Positions 21,341-31,946 of a stretch of 64,000 nucleotides of DNA are shown here, in pieces. A program made the translations under genes and the position numbers. Within the stretch, counting starts at the first letter, position 1, and every line of letters starts with the position of its first letter. The stretch is from contig BTPG01000003.1 of NCBI GenBank assembly GCA_036245525.1, forward strand, positions 158,441,897-158,505,896. Reading direction: 5' to 3'. The notes beneath the pieces are model-generated. The model saw only the letters and a list, made by a program, of their open reading frames with translations. It was not told the origin of the DNA and ran no database searches. Source of the stretch: Semisulcospira habei. Lineage: Eukaryota; Mollusca; Gastropoda; Semisulcospiridae.

Positions 21341-22790
21341 CTATATGGAAGAATAGCGAAGAGGAGGAGGGTGCCGACACCCAAACCCCCTGTACCTAAC
21401 ACCCTCCGCCGGCCCACAAGAAGCACTCCCGACGATTTCAGTTAAGAAGTGCCTATGGCGCCTGTGGCGTGCGGAGGGAGTGCTGGGCCGCGGAGATGTC
21501 GCCCACCATGGCCAGGGAGTCACGCTGGCAGATAGGTCGCGGAGGTAGAAAGGGGGCGAAGATGGAGTCTGCACGTCCCAATGTCTTTAACCGAGCAGTT
21601 GTGGTCAAAGGCCGCGCAGGGGGCTACTGCTCGTACTTCATGCGCCCGGATCTGCAACCATCTATCCCCATCCGGGGAGAGGTCTTGGTAGGCCAACGAG
21701 TCACCCACCGCTGCCAGGACAAACTGTCTGGGCCGAGATACCCTGCCTGCCTGGTGAAAGTGGTAGAAAGAGGCGGGTACGCCATAGACGGCGTGGCTTT
21801 GAGCGACGCAGGTAATTCTGCAGTGCCCAGACTGGGTCGGCCGTCCCTCTGAGCGGATGTACGGTCAGCATCTGGGGCACAGCCGAGGGAGGCCGGCTCT
21901 TGGCCAAAAGGACGGGTCGGTGAGAAGCTGCGCTGAGCCATCGGCTCGAACTGCAAACACTTGGGGCGTACCGAGAGCGTGTGAAGCTCGCTCACACGGG
22001 ACGCCATGGTTAGGGCCAGGAGAAAACATGTTTTCCGGGTCGTCAGAGAACCGTGCCAAAGGCAGGGGTTCGAAGCGATCCGAATTTAGCCACGTCAGTA
22101 CCCAGGCGAGGTCCCACCGAGGTATGAGGGAATGAGAGACTGGACGTCAAAGTTCAAAATGCGCCAACAGGTCCGAGAGATTTTTGCAAGCGCCCAGATC
22201 TGAGAGGCCCAAGTGGCAGTAAGTGTCCACCAGCATGGCGCGATAACCCTTGATGGTAATAGGCGCTAAGCCTTGGTCGTCAAAGAGCCACAGGAAGAAT
22301 TCCGCCATTTGGGGGGTAGTTAAATTCGTGGGGGGGAGCCGCTTGGTGGCACACCACGACTGGAAGACCCTCCACTTGCCTTCGTAGACCCTCCGGGTAG
22401 ACAGTTTGCAGGCTGCCGCAATCGCCGCCACTGCAGCATCCAAGAAACCTCTAGCGGTGAGGGCTTGCCAGACAACCTCCAGGCGTGTAGGAGGAGTCGC
22501 TCCGGGCACGGGTGGAAGAGCGCCTGCCGGGGCTGCTTGAGCATCGACAGCGGGGTGGGGAGCTCGAAGGGCAGGTCCGTAGCTACAGCGAGCAGGTCCG
22601 TGGTCCAGCTCTTGGTCCAGCTGAAGGGGGCCACCAACAGGACAATTGTGGAGCATCCCTGCAATTTCCGTAGGATCTTCGGCACCAGTACTGACGGAGG
22701 GTAGGCATATGCGATCAAGCCGTCTCAAGGGATGGAGAGCGCGTCCACTGCTCAGGCGGGCAGGTCCGGAACGGGAGAGACAAAAACCAA
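21341..22790 (-). pseudogene. Tyrosine recombinase pseudogene of E4
   Basis: The N-terminal SAM-like domain is open (from about 22650 to 22147: RLEVVWQALTARG, RRVYEGKWRVFQSWC, PITIKGYRAMLVDTY). The catalytic half is in other frames: SRVSELHTLSVRP with the first Arg near 21990, and a frameshifted FYLRD tyrosine box near 21540. At least two frame breaks separate the halves. Confidence 0.75.
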
Positions 22791-24590
22791 TAGCTGGTTG
22801 TTCCACCTGGTGGCAAACATGTCGACTAGGGGCGTCTCCCATCGCGAGCAGATCAGGCCAAAGATGTTGGGGTGCAGGGACCACTCCGTGTGGAGGAGCT
22901 GTCTGCGGCGGGACAGGGCATCTGCGACCACGTTCAGGTGACCCAGGATGTGGCGGGCTCGAAGAGTAATGCCCCGGTCCCTGCACCAGAGCAGGAGATG
23001 GTAAAAGAGGATGCACAGGGATGGCGAGCGAGTGCCCCCCTGGTTCTGTATGTAGGCCACCACTGTCGAGTTGTCCGAAAGTACAAGGACCTCCTGTTTG
23101 GACAGGGTCTCTTGCCAGATAGTGAGGGCCAACCACACCGCCTTCAACTCCAGCCAGTTAATGTTTGTCTGTGCAGGCCCGAGGCCAAAGGCCCGAGGCC
23201 GAGACAAAGTCTGGTGACAGGTGCGCGCCCCATCCCGACAGGCTCATGTCGGTGCAGAGGGACCAGCGGGGCAGAGGGGAGTGCAAGGGCATGACCGTCG
23301 AGAGCCAAGCTAGGTCCGCCCACCTCTGGAGGTGGGGCCGGGTCAGCAGAGTAACCGGAACCGGATCCATCAGGAGGCCAGTGGAGGGGCGCCAATGTAG
23401 GAGAAGGTGGAGCTGAAGCGGGCGAGAGTAGAGCCTGCCTAAGAGTAACAAGTCCGCTGTCGCGCTGCGCAGTCCCAGGAGCTGAAGCCAGACCCTGGCT
23501 GGGAAGGAGAACCCTAACTCCATTTGACGAGCAAGTTCGGCGATCTTCTGCCGCCGAGCCAACGGTAGACGAACCAGGTTGAGGTCGGTCAGGAATTCCA
23601 TTCCTAAGTGCAAGAAGCGGCACAAAGGGGTGAGATCCGACTTCCCCGGATAGACTAAGAACACGAGGCGGCACAAGGGAGTGAGTAGGGCATCTCTGTC
23701 CTCTTCGAGAGCCGTGGCGATCAGATTGCGCAGTAGCAAGTCATCCAGGTAGTTAGAGGATGGACTCAGGGATCGCTGACGAAAGCTGGCCATTACAGCG
23801 TCGAGGACCCTCGTGAAAACCCAAGGACTGATGTAGAGGCCGAAGGGGAGGGCTCGGAACTGGTAGACAATTCCGTCAAAGAAGAAACCGGCGAGAAGAC
23901 GGATGAATAGGTACATGTAGATAAGCGTCTGATAGATCGAGGCTGAAAGCGAAGTCCATCGGCTGGATTGCTGCGCAGAGAAACCTGGCTGTCTCCATCC
24001 AAAAGTGAGGCGCCGAAATGAACTTGTTTAGCGCCGACAGGTCGATGACTGGTCGTCACTTGCCGACTGGCTTGGGGACGATGAAGAGTCGGCTGTAGTA
24101 CGCCGGCGAGTTGTGTCGGGAGACTATTTCTGTCGCAGCCTTGCTGAGCAAGGCCGTCACTTCTCCGCGCAGAGCTTCTGGCTTGAGCCGTTCTTCTGGA
24201 GCCAAAGGGGGGACCTGCGTAACGGCGGAGGGGACTGGAATGACAGCTGCAGGCCTGTGGAAACCATCGAGATGATCCAAGGGTTGTCTGGGAAAGCGAT
24301 CTCCAATGGTCGCTGAAGAGGGCCAGCCGCCCGCCGACTGGAGACCAGAGAACTGTCGGTGGGGGCATAGGGGAGGGTAAGTCACCGGGCCCTACCACAC
24401 CCCGATTTGTGGGCGTCTCGGGACCAGGAGGGGTGGGAGGTGGGGACAGACTGCTGTGGGACTTGAAGGGGGTGGGCTCTACCGCGGGAGCCCCCGGGAC
24501 GAGCAAAGGATCTAGCCGACCGGAGGGCGCGACCCACTGCCGTGCGGGAAGCGCGACGAAGAGGTGCCGGTGGCAGGCCGGGGCCACCAA
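22752..24590 (-). pseudogene. RT-RNase H pseudogene of E4
   Basis: The RT N-terminus (LKPEALRGEVTALLSKAATE, RLFIVPKPVGK) lies at 24056-24280. The core lies in another frame at 23158-23916, with YQFRALPFGLYISPWVF and an intact YLDD box at 23738-23757. RNase H (LVLSDNSTVVAYIQNQGG, HLNVVADALSRR) lies at 22752-23207. The catalytic residues survive but at least two frameshifts split the protein. Confidence 0.8.
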
Positions 24591-25012
24591 TCCTTAGAAG
24601 CTTCCTTCACCGTCTGCCAAGTGTCCCCGAACAGCTTTGAACCTCCAAGAGGAGCCTGATGGAGCTGATTTTTCACAGTCTTGGAGAGATCCGAGCAGAG
24701 TGTGTCCCGACGCCAGAGGTCACAATTGGCAGCCGCCACCATGGCGTTAGTAGAAGAGTAGTAGGCAGCCCGGTTAGCAGCCACAAGAATGGATCGGACG
24801 TCGCGGAGTGGGGACGCGGACTCCAAGTCCCAAGTGTCCTCCAAACAGCGCATCACAGCTTGTGTAGCCAACTCCAAGAAGCTGGAACAAGCTAGCAAAT
24901 TCCGCACTAAAGACGCGATCCCGTCTAGTGGGTGAGGCCAAGCATTCTGGACCACCCTGCGACCGCCCGCCTGGTCGCTGGCTGCCGAGTCCACCGAAGG
25001 GTGCCAGCCTCT
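24512..25012 (-). pseudogene. Truncated gag C-terminal domain of E4
   Basis: The open frame continues beyond the element, but homology to the E1 gag (LLACSSFLELATQAV, NAMVAAANCDLWRRD, PLGGSKLFGDTWQTVK) stops near 25012. The Arg/Ser-rich part and the cysteine module are gone. Confidence 0.7.
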
Positions 25013-25550
25013 TGTGACCCTTGACCTTTCCGAGGGCTCAACCAAATTAGTATGCATAGATAGGTCTTACGATCAGGTATCTCTGTACCAAATTTGGTTT
25101 GAACTTGTGAATAGTAAATTAGAGAAAAACATCTTTTGTCAAAAATGGCTATTTTGCAACTATTTCCTGAGCTCTTGTGACCCTTGACCTTCCGAGGGAT
25201 CAACCAAATCAGTAGGCATCGAAAGGTCTTCCCATCAGGTATCTCTGTAGCAAGTCTGGGTTTGAAGTTGTGAATAGTATTTGAGAAAAAAATAAATAAT
25301 GTCAAAATATAGCTATTTTTTACCTATTTCCTGATCCCCTGTGACCTTGACCTTTGTGAGAGGTCACTCAAAGTGGTATGCTTAGAAAGGTCTTGCCACA
25401 AGGCATCCTTGGGCCAAGTTTGAAGAGTGTGGCTTGAACAATCTCCGAGAAAATGCGAAAATTAAAGTTTACCACGGACGGACGGACAGACGACCACTGG
25501 CCCAGAACATACTCACTTTTGCTTCGCACGTGAGCCAAAAAAGTATGTCA
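25013..25550 (+). repeat. Tandem DR1-bearing repeat array (3 units and end)
   Basis: Units begin TGACCCTTGACCT at 25015-25027 and 25178-25190, and TGACCTTGACCT at 25342-25353; spacing is about 163-165 bp. Each unit carries a GTATGCATAGA-like box, AAAGGTCTT and a CTCTGTACCAAATTTGG-like block. The array ends with AAAATTAAAGTTTACC and GGACGGACGGACAGACGACC, the same end seen near 46085-46165 and, inverted, near 43010. Confidence 0.85.
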
Positions 25551-25834
25551 CCTGACTAAGAACGTTTCTATGAGTCAAGTTCCTCTGGCACCACCCTTGA
25601 ACTATCTCAGTCAGTCAATTTTTTCCAGTAGTGTGACAGGGCTGAAATACACAGTTGATCGACACACAAGTATGTTGACTTGCGCCACCCTAGACCAACT
25701 ACCATGGTCCATTTTCTGTTCCAGTGTATCAGAGCTTCTTGGGTTCAACCCTTTGTCAGATACTGACAATACCACTCTGCGGAAAAGAACATAACTATGC
25801 GTCTGAATGGTATTCCAAAACTACAATATATTAC

Positions 25835-25951
25835 CTGACAGAGTGCCAAAGCAGAGTATGGTGTGTCTTCTGCTGGTTTCAGCACTACCGTACAGCCGGC
25901 AGCTATGGCTGCACACGCCTTGCGCGTTATCATGGCATTGGGGAAGTTCCA
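25835..25951 (-). CDS. ALDH5A1: ALDH5A1 exon 5
   Basis: Encodes 39 codons, phase 0, from [11 protein letters not shown] to SALALCQ. It contributes the WNFP box (catalytic Asn in the oxyanion hole) and KPAEDTP, whose Lys contacts the cofactor. The acceptor is GTTTCCAG and the donor GTAATA. Confidence 0.95.
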
Positions 25952-26034
25952 CTGGAAACAAACAAAACAGCATGAGACACAAGAAATATGACATGATATA
26001 TTGTTAAAGAAAGCATGTCCATTTTTGAGAAGTT

Positions 26035-26310
26035 CAGTTCAGTCCTCTCTGCGCCGTCTGGTGCTTGAGGCGACGGCAAGGGAGCGCCACTTTTGTCTGT
26101 CAGCTGCTATTTTGGGTGCTGTTTGCAGAGTAAGGCCTCTGTTCTTGAGCTCTCGCTCCACGGTTCGGCGCCACGTCTCCTTTGGTCGCCCACGGTTAAG
26201 TCCAGTTTCCTGGTCTGCTTCGCTCCCAGCGCCGGTTGTCGCTTTTTCCCTTGTTGTCGTTTCCGTAGCAAGTTTCTTTTTACAGGGTGGAGTCGCTAGC
26301 CCCACGCCTA
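26035..26310 (-). mobile_element. LINE RT C-terminal fragment
   Basis: Minus-strand translation shows GRPKETWRRTVERELKNRG followed by AADRQKWRSLAVA, a typical LINE C-terminal zinc-region ending. The rest of the element is absent. It lies in intron 4 of ALDH5A1. It is a different family from the LINE at 29.2 kb. Confidence 0.65.
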
Positions 26311-26825
26311 ACCCTCCTCCTTTATCCTGACTTGGGACAGGCAGTTAAGCCCCCAAAGGGGCCTCCCTGGTGGAGTTATTTTTGAGAAGAGTGAGATTTT
26401 ATTTGTATAACGATGAAAATCTTGTTTTCTCAAAAATGGACACACTGGCTTTTGGCACATAAAAGCAAAACTCAAATCATCACATGAGCTGATCTGTGAT
26501 TTTGAACCAAAGACCTCTAAGAAAAAGTCTACATATCACAGACCAGTACATATTTTACTGCCACATACAAAAATTTCTACAGGTAGATTTCTATATTGGA
26601 AAAAAATAAATACCACCAACATATCAGTTAACCCTTTTGTTCACGACTCCTGAAGAGATCATCATGATGAAATTCACTACTGACAGCCAAAGGGTTAATT
26701 GGTGAATAGGGCAGGGGGTGAGGGGGGAGGAGGGGGCAGTTGGGGATGAATCTGAGTGGGTGTGGGGAGTAATGGGTGGCTGGAGGTGCTTGAGACATGG
26801 CAATCAGGTTGTTCAATTTGAATTG
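26311..26825. other. ALDH5A1 intron 4, no gene seen
   Basis: AT-rich intronic DNA with a TTAACCCTTTTGTTCACGA...GACAGCCAAAGGGTTAA inverted pair at about 26629-26698 and a G-rich stretch at 26705-26770. No exon was recognised. Confidence 0.45.
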
Positions 26826-26827
26826 AT

Positions 26828-27118
26828 TGATTGATTGTACATTGCTTAACGTCCCGACAGCAACAAGACTTTCTCAGGACTTGCCTGCACTGCTTGGGAA
26901 AAAAAAACTAAACGGAATATTGAATGTATGTCGCCAGCCGGTCCAATACGATAAATAAACCTACGACATGGGGCCTAAATAAAGCCAAGACCATTTAGCA
27001 ACACACATCCAACATCAAGAGCTACAGGCAGTGCAGGCAGTAGGGAGAGTTTAAAAAAGAAAAATACAGGTGAATGGACCAAGGGTAGACAGAAACACAT
27101 GCCCCAGAATAGAGGAGA
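26828..27118 (+). repeat. Dispersed repeat R50, copy 1
   Basis: Begins GTACATTGCTTAACGTCCCGACAGCAAC and ends AGAAACACATGCCCCAGAATA. The same sequence recurs in the same orientation at 50653-50915 with small indels. No coding capacity; probably a short non-autonomous element. Confidence 0.75.
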
Positions 27119-27489
27119 AAACCCACCCTGTGGGGCTGAGGGGTGACCCTGGGAACTAAAAAGTAGTTAACCCCACCCAAGTCCCCCAGGGCAGACCCGG
27201 GTGGGGATGTCCAATTTGAAGATTATGAGGGGGTGTCCAGGAGTGCTCTCTCGGAAGGGGATGTAGATTTGACAACCTCAATCAGAAAACGAAACGTTAG
27301 ACAGTAGGGGGAGCTGGCATGGGAAACATCTCTAGATCCAAACATTAACTCATTCACTTTGGAAGGTGCCAATAATGACTGTACCACCTGTGGGAAATTA
27401 TGGATTGGAGGTCTGATCAGCCATGATTGTCCAAGGGTAGTGTCAGTTTAGTTGGCAAGGGACCAAGTTGATCTGGCACATCTACTGAT

Positions 27490-27492
<3 letters not shown>

Positions 27493-27550
<58 letters not shown>
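27493..27550 (+). repeat. (AC)n microsatellite
   Basis: About 29 CA dinucleotides without interruption. The sequence either side is non-coding intron; a half H1 hairpin copy lies just left (about 27425-27480). Confidence 0.95.
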
Positions 27551-27552
<2 letters not shown>

Positions 27553-27994
27553 TGTTCAAGAAACAGCTTCGTTGATATACAAGTTAAGACTAAATTCTTG
27601 GAAAACAAAATTCTCAAATGCGAGTGCTTAAGACCCATCTCTGTTAAACATATAATCTGTTAATGTCCTATTACAATGAATCTGTTGACACAAAATAGCA
27701 TAACAGTTGAATTATTAGCAGAAAATATGTATGACATCTTACAATCATAGTAATTTTGCAATTCAAATAGTTAATATCATAATTCATAGTCCGGTGGGTA
27801 GACTATTTTAATAAGTAATTTGTGTGTGGGTTTGGATGCTAATTATTTCTATTCTTTGATATAAACAAGTTGTGAGTTTGGTTGTTGTTTTTTTTGTTTT
27901 TGTTTTTTTTTGTTTTTTTTTGTTTTGTTTTTTTTTTTTGAGGGGGGGGGGGGGGGGGGTCTAATATCACCAATGTGTGAAAAGACGTTAAATA
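27551..27994. other. Intronic AT-rich sequence
   Basis: No gene seen. It ends in T-rich and then G-rich simple sequence (27885-27960) immediately before the left end of DIRS E5. Confidence 0.5.
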
Positions 27995-28252
27995 TTAATT
28001 TTTCTCTAAAAGGTATTTTTTCGAAAAATACTTACCGATGACATGACTTATTGGAAGTGTCTACTACTTGCTCAATTTTAGCCTAAGAACCTGTTGTGTT
28101 ACCACACAACCCGGGAGGCACTCGGGGAACCCCCAGAGGGGCCGAGAGTTGTCTCCCGTTCCTGCCCTACCGGTTCCTGGTCACATGGTAGACCAACCAG
28201 TCAGATACTTCGCTCGCCAGTGGCAAGCGCGGCAGGTGGGAGGGTCCTCCGA

Positions 28253-28345
28253 GTCATGTCATCGGTAAGTATTTTTCGAAAAAAATACCTTTCAGAGAAA
28301 AATGAATTTGTTTCCTCAAAAACATTACCGATGTCATGACTTATT
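28253..28345. repeat. Internal complementary region of DIRS E5
   Basis: GTCATCGGTAAGTATTTTTC complements the left terminus. TTTCCTCAAAAACATTACCG complements the right terminus. The fused arrangement templates completion of the terminal repeats in the DIRS model. Confidence 0.85.
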
Positions 28346-28454
28346 GGAAGAATTGCGATAAGGAGGCGGGTGCCACGTATGAAATTCCCCGAAGGGGCAA
28401 CCTAGAGCCGACCTCCCTGTCGCAAACTCCCGACAATTTTAGCGAAGTGCGTAC

Positions 28455-29235
28455 CTACGGCGCCTGTGGCGCCGGGAGGGAGTGCTGCGCAGCGACGATG
28501 TCCCCCACCAGTGCGAGATTGTCTCGCTGGCCTGCCAGATCCCGGAGGTAGAAGCGGGCGAAGGTCGATTCTGTCCTCCAGCCCACGGCTGCCACGATGT
28601 CTTTTACAGCGCAGTTCCGGTCGAATGCGACGCTCGTGGTCATGGCGCGTACCTCGAGTGCGCGTATTTTAAGCCTCTTTGCTCCCTGAGGGGAGAGGTC
28701 CTGATAGGCGGACCGTATGACCCAGCGAAGCCAGGAAGATATCGTCTGGGCTGTTATGTCATGTCTGCCGGGTCTCAAAGGCAGGAAGAGGCGTGAGCAT
28801 CCTCTCCGGACGGCTTTGGATCGGCACAGGTAAACACGAAGGGCGTGCATGGGATCTTGTTGCCTGGTCTCCCGGGGAAAAGCAATGTTTCTTAGCGGCC
28901 GTAAGGTGATCACCTGAGGCGCGGTCAGAGGAGACCTGTTCTTGGCAAGGAAGGCAGGGTCCGTTAGGAGTTGGACGGAACCATCTGCTCTGAACTGCAG
29001 GCAGGCCGGGCGCGCTGACAGCGCGTGTAGCTCGCTAACCCGGGCCGTGGTGGCATGGCCAACAGGAAGCAAGTCTTGCGAGTCACATCCGCGAAGTGGG
29101 CCAATGGTAACGGCTCGAACCGGGCTTAAGCCACGTCAGTACCCAGGGTAGGTCCCAGCGAGGAAGGAGCGAGCGGGGAACTGGACGCTGCAGGCCGAAG
29201 TGACCCATAAGGTCGGCGAGGTCTTTGCAGGTGCC
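28455..29235 (-). pseudogene. Tyrosine recombinase catalytic half of E5
   Basis: An open frame of about 205 codons ends at 28455. It contains ARVSELHALSARP (first catalytic Arg), RALEVRAMTTSVAF (second Arg, where many recombinases have HxxR) and GWRTESTFARFYLRD with the nucleophilic Tyr. This is the best preserved recombinase half in the window. Its N-terminal half lies beyond the LINE, at 31174 and above, so the gene is interrupted and dead. Confidence 0.85.
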
Positions 29236-31173
29236 AGGGTCCGGGCGGAAGAAAGCAGCGGTCAACAACAGTCGCACGAGAGCAGCCAAAGTAAGGGCAC
29301 AGGGGGAATACTCGGAAGCCAACCGCGAGGTGAAGAGGAGTATCAGGGCAGACAAGAGGGCCTACACAGACAGCCTGGCAGCAGAGGCAGAAAAGGCAGC
29401 AGGCAGCGGCAACATGAAACAGCTCTACGACATTACCAGAAGATTGTCGGGTAAGTATGGCCATACAGAAAGACCAGTAAAAGACAAAGAAGGCAAGCCT
29501 ATTGCAGACAGAGCAGACCAACTCGACAGATGGGCCGAGTATTTTGAAGAGTTACTGAACAGACCTAGCCCACCCGACCCCCCCGACATCCAGCCGGCAG
29601 AGACCGACCTACCCATCAGCTGTGACAGACCCAGCCGGGAAGAGATCAGAAAAGCAGTGGCATTTTTGAAGAATGGCAAAGCAGCAGGGCCAGATGGCAT
29701 CCCAGCGGAGTCTCTGAAAGCAGACCTAGAGACAACAGTTGAGATGCTGTACCCACTGTTTGGAAAGATCTGGGAAGAGGAGGTGATGCCAGCTGACTGG
29801 AAGGAGGGGTACCTAATCAAGCTTCCCAAGAAAGGCGACCTCAGCAAGTGTTCCAACTACAGAGGAATCACCTTGCTGTCAGTACCAGGAAAGGTCTTCA
29901 ACAGGATCATCCTAGAGAGAATGAAGAGCTCCGTTGACCCCCAGCTGGGAGACCAGCAAGCAGGATTCAGGAAGAACCGATCATGTACAGACCAGATCGC
30001 CACTCTCCGCATCATCGTGGAACAGTCTCTGGAGTGGAGCTCCCCGCTGTACGTCAACTTTGTGGATTATGAGAAAGCATTTGACAGCGTGGACCGAGAG
30101 ACTCTGTGGAAACTCCTACGACACTACGGTGTACCCACAAAGCTCGTCCGCCTGATCAAGAGCAGCTATGATGGCATGACATGTCGCATGATCCACGAAG
30201 GGCAGTTCACCAGAGAGCTCCAGGTCAGAACAGGTGTCAGGCAGGGGTGTCTGCTGTCTCCGTTCCTCTTCCTACTGGCCATAGACTGGGTCATGAAGAT
30301 GACCACAGAGCACAGACGAAGTGGAATACAGTGGACACTGTGGACACAGCTTGACGACCTCGATTTTGCAGACGACTTGACATTACTGTCCCACACTCAT
30401 CAACAAATGCAGGACAAGACCACGAGGCTTGCTGACATCTCGTCCCAAGTGGGCCTCACCATTCACAAACAGAAAACAAAGACAATGAGGCTGAACGCAA
30501 CCAGGGAAGAACCAGTCTTGCTTGCTGCACCCCGTTGGAGGAGGTGGAGTCCTTCACCTATCTTGGGAGCATCATAGACAAAAAAGGCGGCACTGATGCA
30601 GATGTCAGAGCACGAATCGGTAAAGCCAGAGCAGCCTTTCTCCAGTTGAAAAAAGTGTGGAGTTCCAGAGAGCTGTCACAACACACCAAAGTCCGGATTT
30701 TCAACTCCAATGTAAAAGCAATTCTCCTATATGGAGCAGAGACATGGAGATTGACAAAAACCACAGTCAACAGAGTACAGACCTTCATGAACAGTTGCCT
30801 TAGAAGAATTTTGAAAATCCACTGGCCAGAGAAGATCAGCAACGTCAGACTCTGGGAGAGAACAGAGCAGATAACAGCAGAGAATGAAATTGGGTGAAGA
30901 AGATGGGGATGGATCGGTCACAGTCTGAGAAAGCCAGCTTCCAGTATCACTAGGCAGGCATTGTCATGGAACCCCCAGGGAAAGAGGAAAAGAGGTAGGC
31001 CGAGAAACTCCTGGCGTCGAGACCTCCAAGCAGACATCAAGAGACTGGGAACCACCTGGAGTAAAATCGAAGGAGAAGCACAGGACAGGAGTTGCTGGAG
31101 GTCTCTCGTCGACGGCCTATACCCGGGTAGGGGTGACAGGCGTAAGTAAGTAAGTAAGTAAGGGTCCGGGCGG
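29236..31173 (+). mobile_element. 5'-truncated LINE inserted in DIRS E5, 13-bp TSD
   Basis: AGGGTCCGGGCGG is present at 29236-29248 and 31161-31173. The 1912 bp between them are a non-LTR retrotransposon on the plus strand: RT domain, C-terminal zinc-like region, then GACAGGCGTAAG and TAAG repeats as tail. The 5' end (endonuclease) is missing. It is inserted antisense to the recombinase gene of E5. Two further copies lie at 7650-7781 and 44149-45328. Confidence 0.93.
29249..31137 (+). pseudogene. LINE reverse transcriptase (frameshift and nonsense)
   Basis: Open from the insertion edge to 30577. It shows GKAAGPDGIPAE, LLSVPGKVFNRIIL, DQQAGFRKNRSCTDQI, VDYEKAFDSVDR, GVRQGCLLSPFLF and a FADD catalytic box near 30370. 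A frame change near 30527 moves the reading to 30535-30897 (TYLGSIIDK, LYGAETW). A TGA at 30895 replaces an Arg codon of the 44-kb copy. The rest (GKRKRGRPRNSWRRD to WRSLVDGL) is open to the tail. It is an inactive copy. Confidence 0.9.
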
Positions 31174-31916
31174 CTGAGATGCCGATACGTGTCGGCAATC
31201 ATGGACAGGTACCCCCTGATGGTGATGGGGGCTAACCCTAAGTCTCCAAAGAGCCAGAGGAAGAAGTCCGCGAGCTGGGGATTTGAAAGTTCAGTGGGGG
31301 AGAGGCGGTGGCCATTGCACCAGGAACACAGGACTCGCCACTTTCACTCGTAGACTCGTCTGGTCATGGGTCTGCGGGCAGAAGCGATCGCTTCCACTGC
31401 TGCACTCGAGAAGCCTCTAGCGGAGAGGGCTTGCCGCACAATCTCCAAGCGTGAAGGAGGAGCTGTTTCGGGCACGGGTGGAACAATGGCTGGCGGGGCT
31501 GCTTGAGCATGGTGCTCGGCGTAGGTAGCAGCAGGGGGGTTTTGGGGGGGGGGGGGGGGGAGCCCGTAGCGAGGCTGAGTAGGTCGGTGGTCCAGGATCG
31601 GTTCCAGGAGAACGGCGCGACCAACAGGACGACTGCATTGCATCCCGAAGCTGGAGGAGAGGACTTTGGGGACGAGCACTGTCGAGGGGTACGCGTACGC
31701 AATGAGACCGTCCCAGGAAATGGAGAGCACATCGACAGCCCAGGCAAGGGGGTCGTGAATCGGGGAGACGAAGAGGGGAAGCTGGTGATTCCACCTCGTG
31801 GCGAACAGATCGATCAGAGGGATCTCCCAATGGGCGCAGATCATCCGAAAGATGTCCTGGCGGAGAGTCCATTCCGTGTGCAAGAACTGGCCGCGCCGAG
31901 AGAGCGAGTCGGCCAA
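31174..31916 (-). pseudogene. E5 recombinase N-terminal half and RNase H end
   Basis: Right of the LINE, the minus strand resumes the recombinase N-terminal domain (PITIRGY-type, IADTYRHLSRPDP next to the insertion point). At 31344-31916 comes ADSLSRRGQFLHTEWTL, PLIDLFATRWNHQLPLFVS and RLEIVRQALSARG. Frames shift near the G-run at 31540-31560. Confidence 0.8.
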
Positions 31917-31946
31917 GATGTTCAGGTGTCCGGGAATGTGTCGGGC

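Larger units (their letters stand above)
20786..25012 (-). mobile_element. DIRS-type element E4, right end truncated
   Basis: Starts with the same left terminal repeat as E3 (20795-20960), directly abutting the E3 right end. An internal complementary region lies at about 21280-21350. Recombinase, RNase H, RT and part of gag follow rightwards (minus strand). The right end is cut inside gag at about 25012, where the DR1-bearing tandem repeat begins. Between 21000 and 21280 there is extra non-DIRS-like AT-rich sequence. Confidence 0.8.

Noticed and set aside
26035..26310. Same LINE family as 29.2 kb
   Set aside because: Both end in a GRPxxxWRR block, but the following residues and tails differ, so they are separate families.
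27493..27550. CRISPR-like or regulatory array
   Set aside because: It is a simple AC microsatellite. No repeat-spacer structure exists anywhere in the window.
29225..29248. Extending the LINE RT frame back to 29225
   Set aside because: These bases belong to the DIRS recombinase and target duplication. The LINE starts at 29249, so the first residues are not part of the protein.
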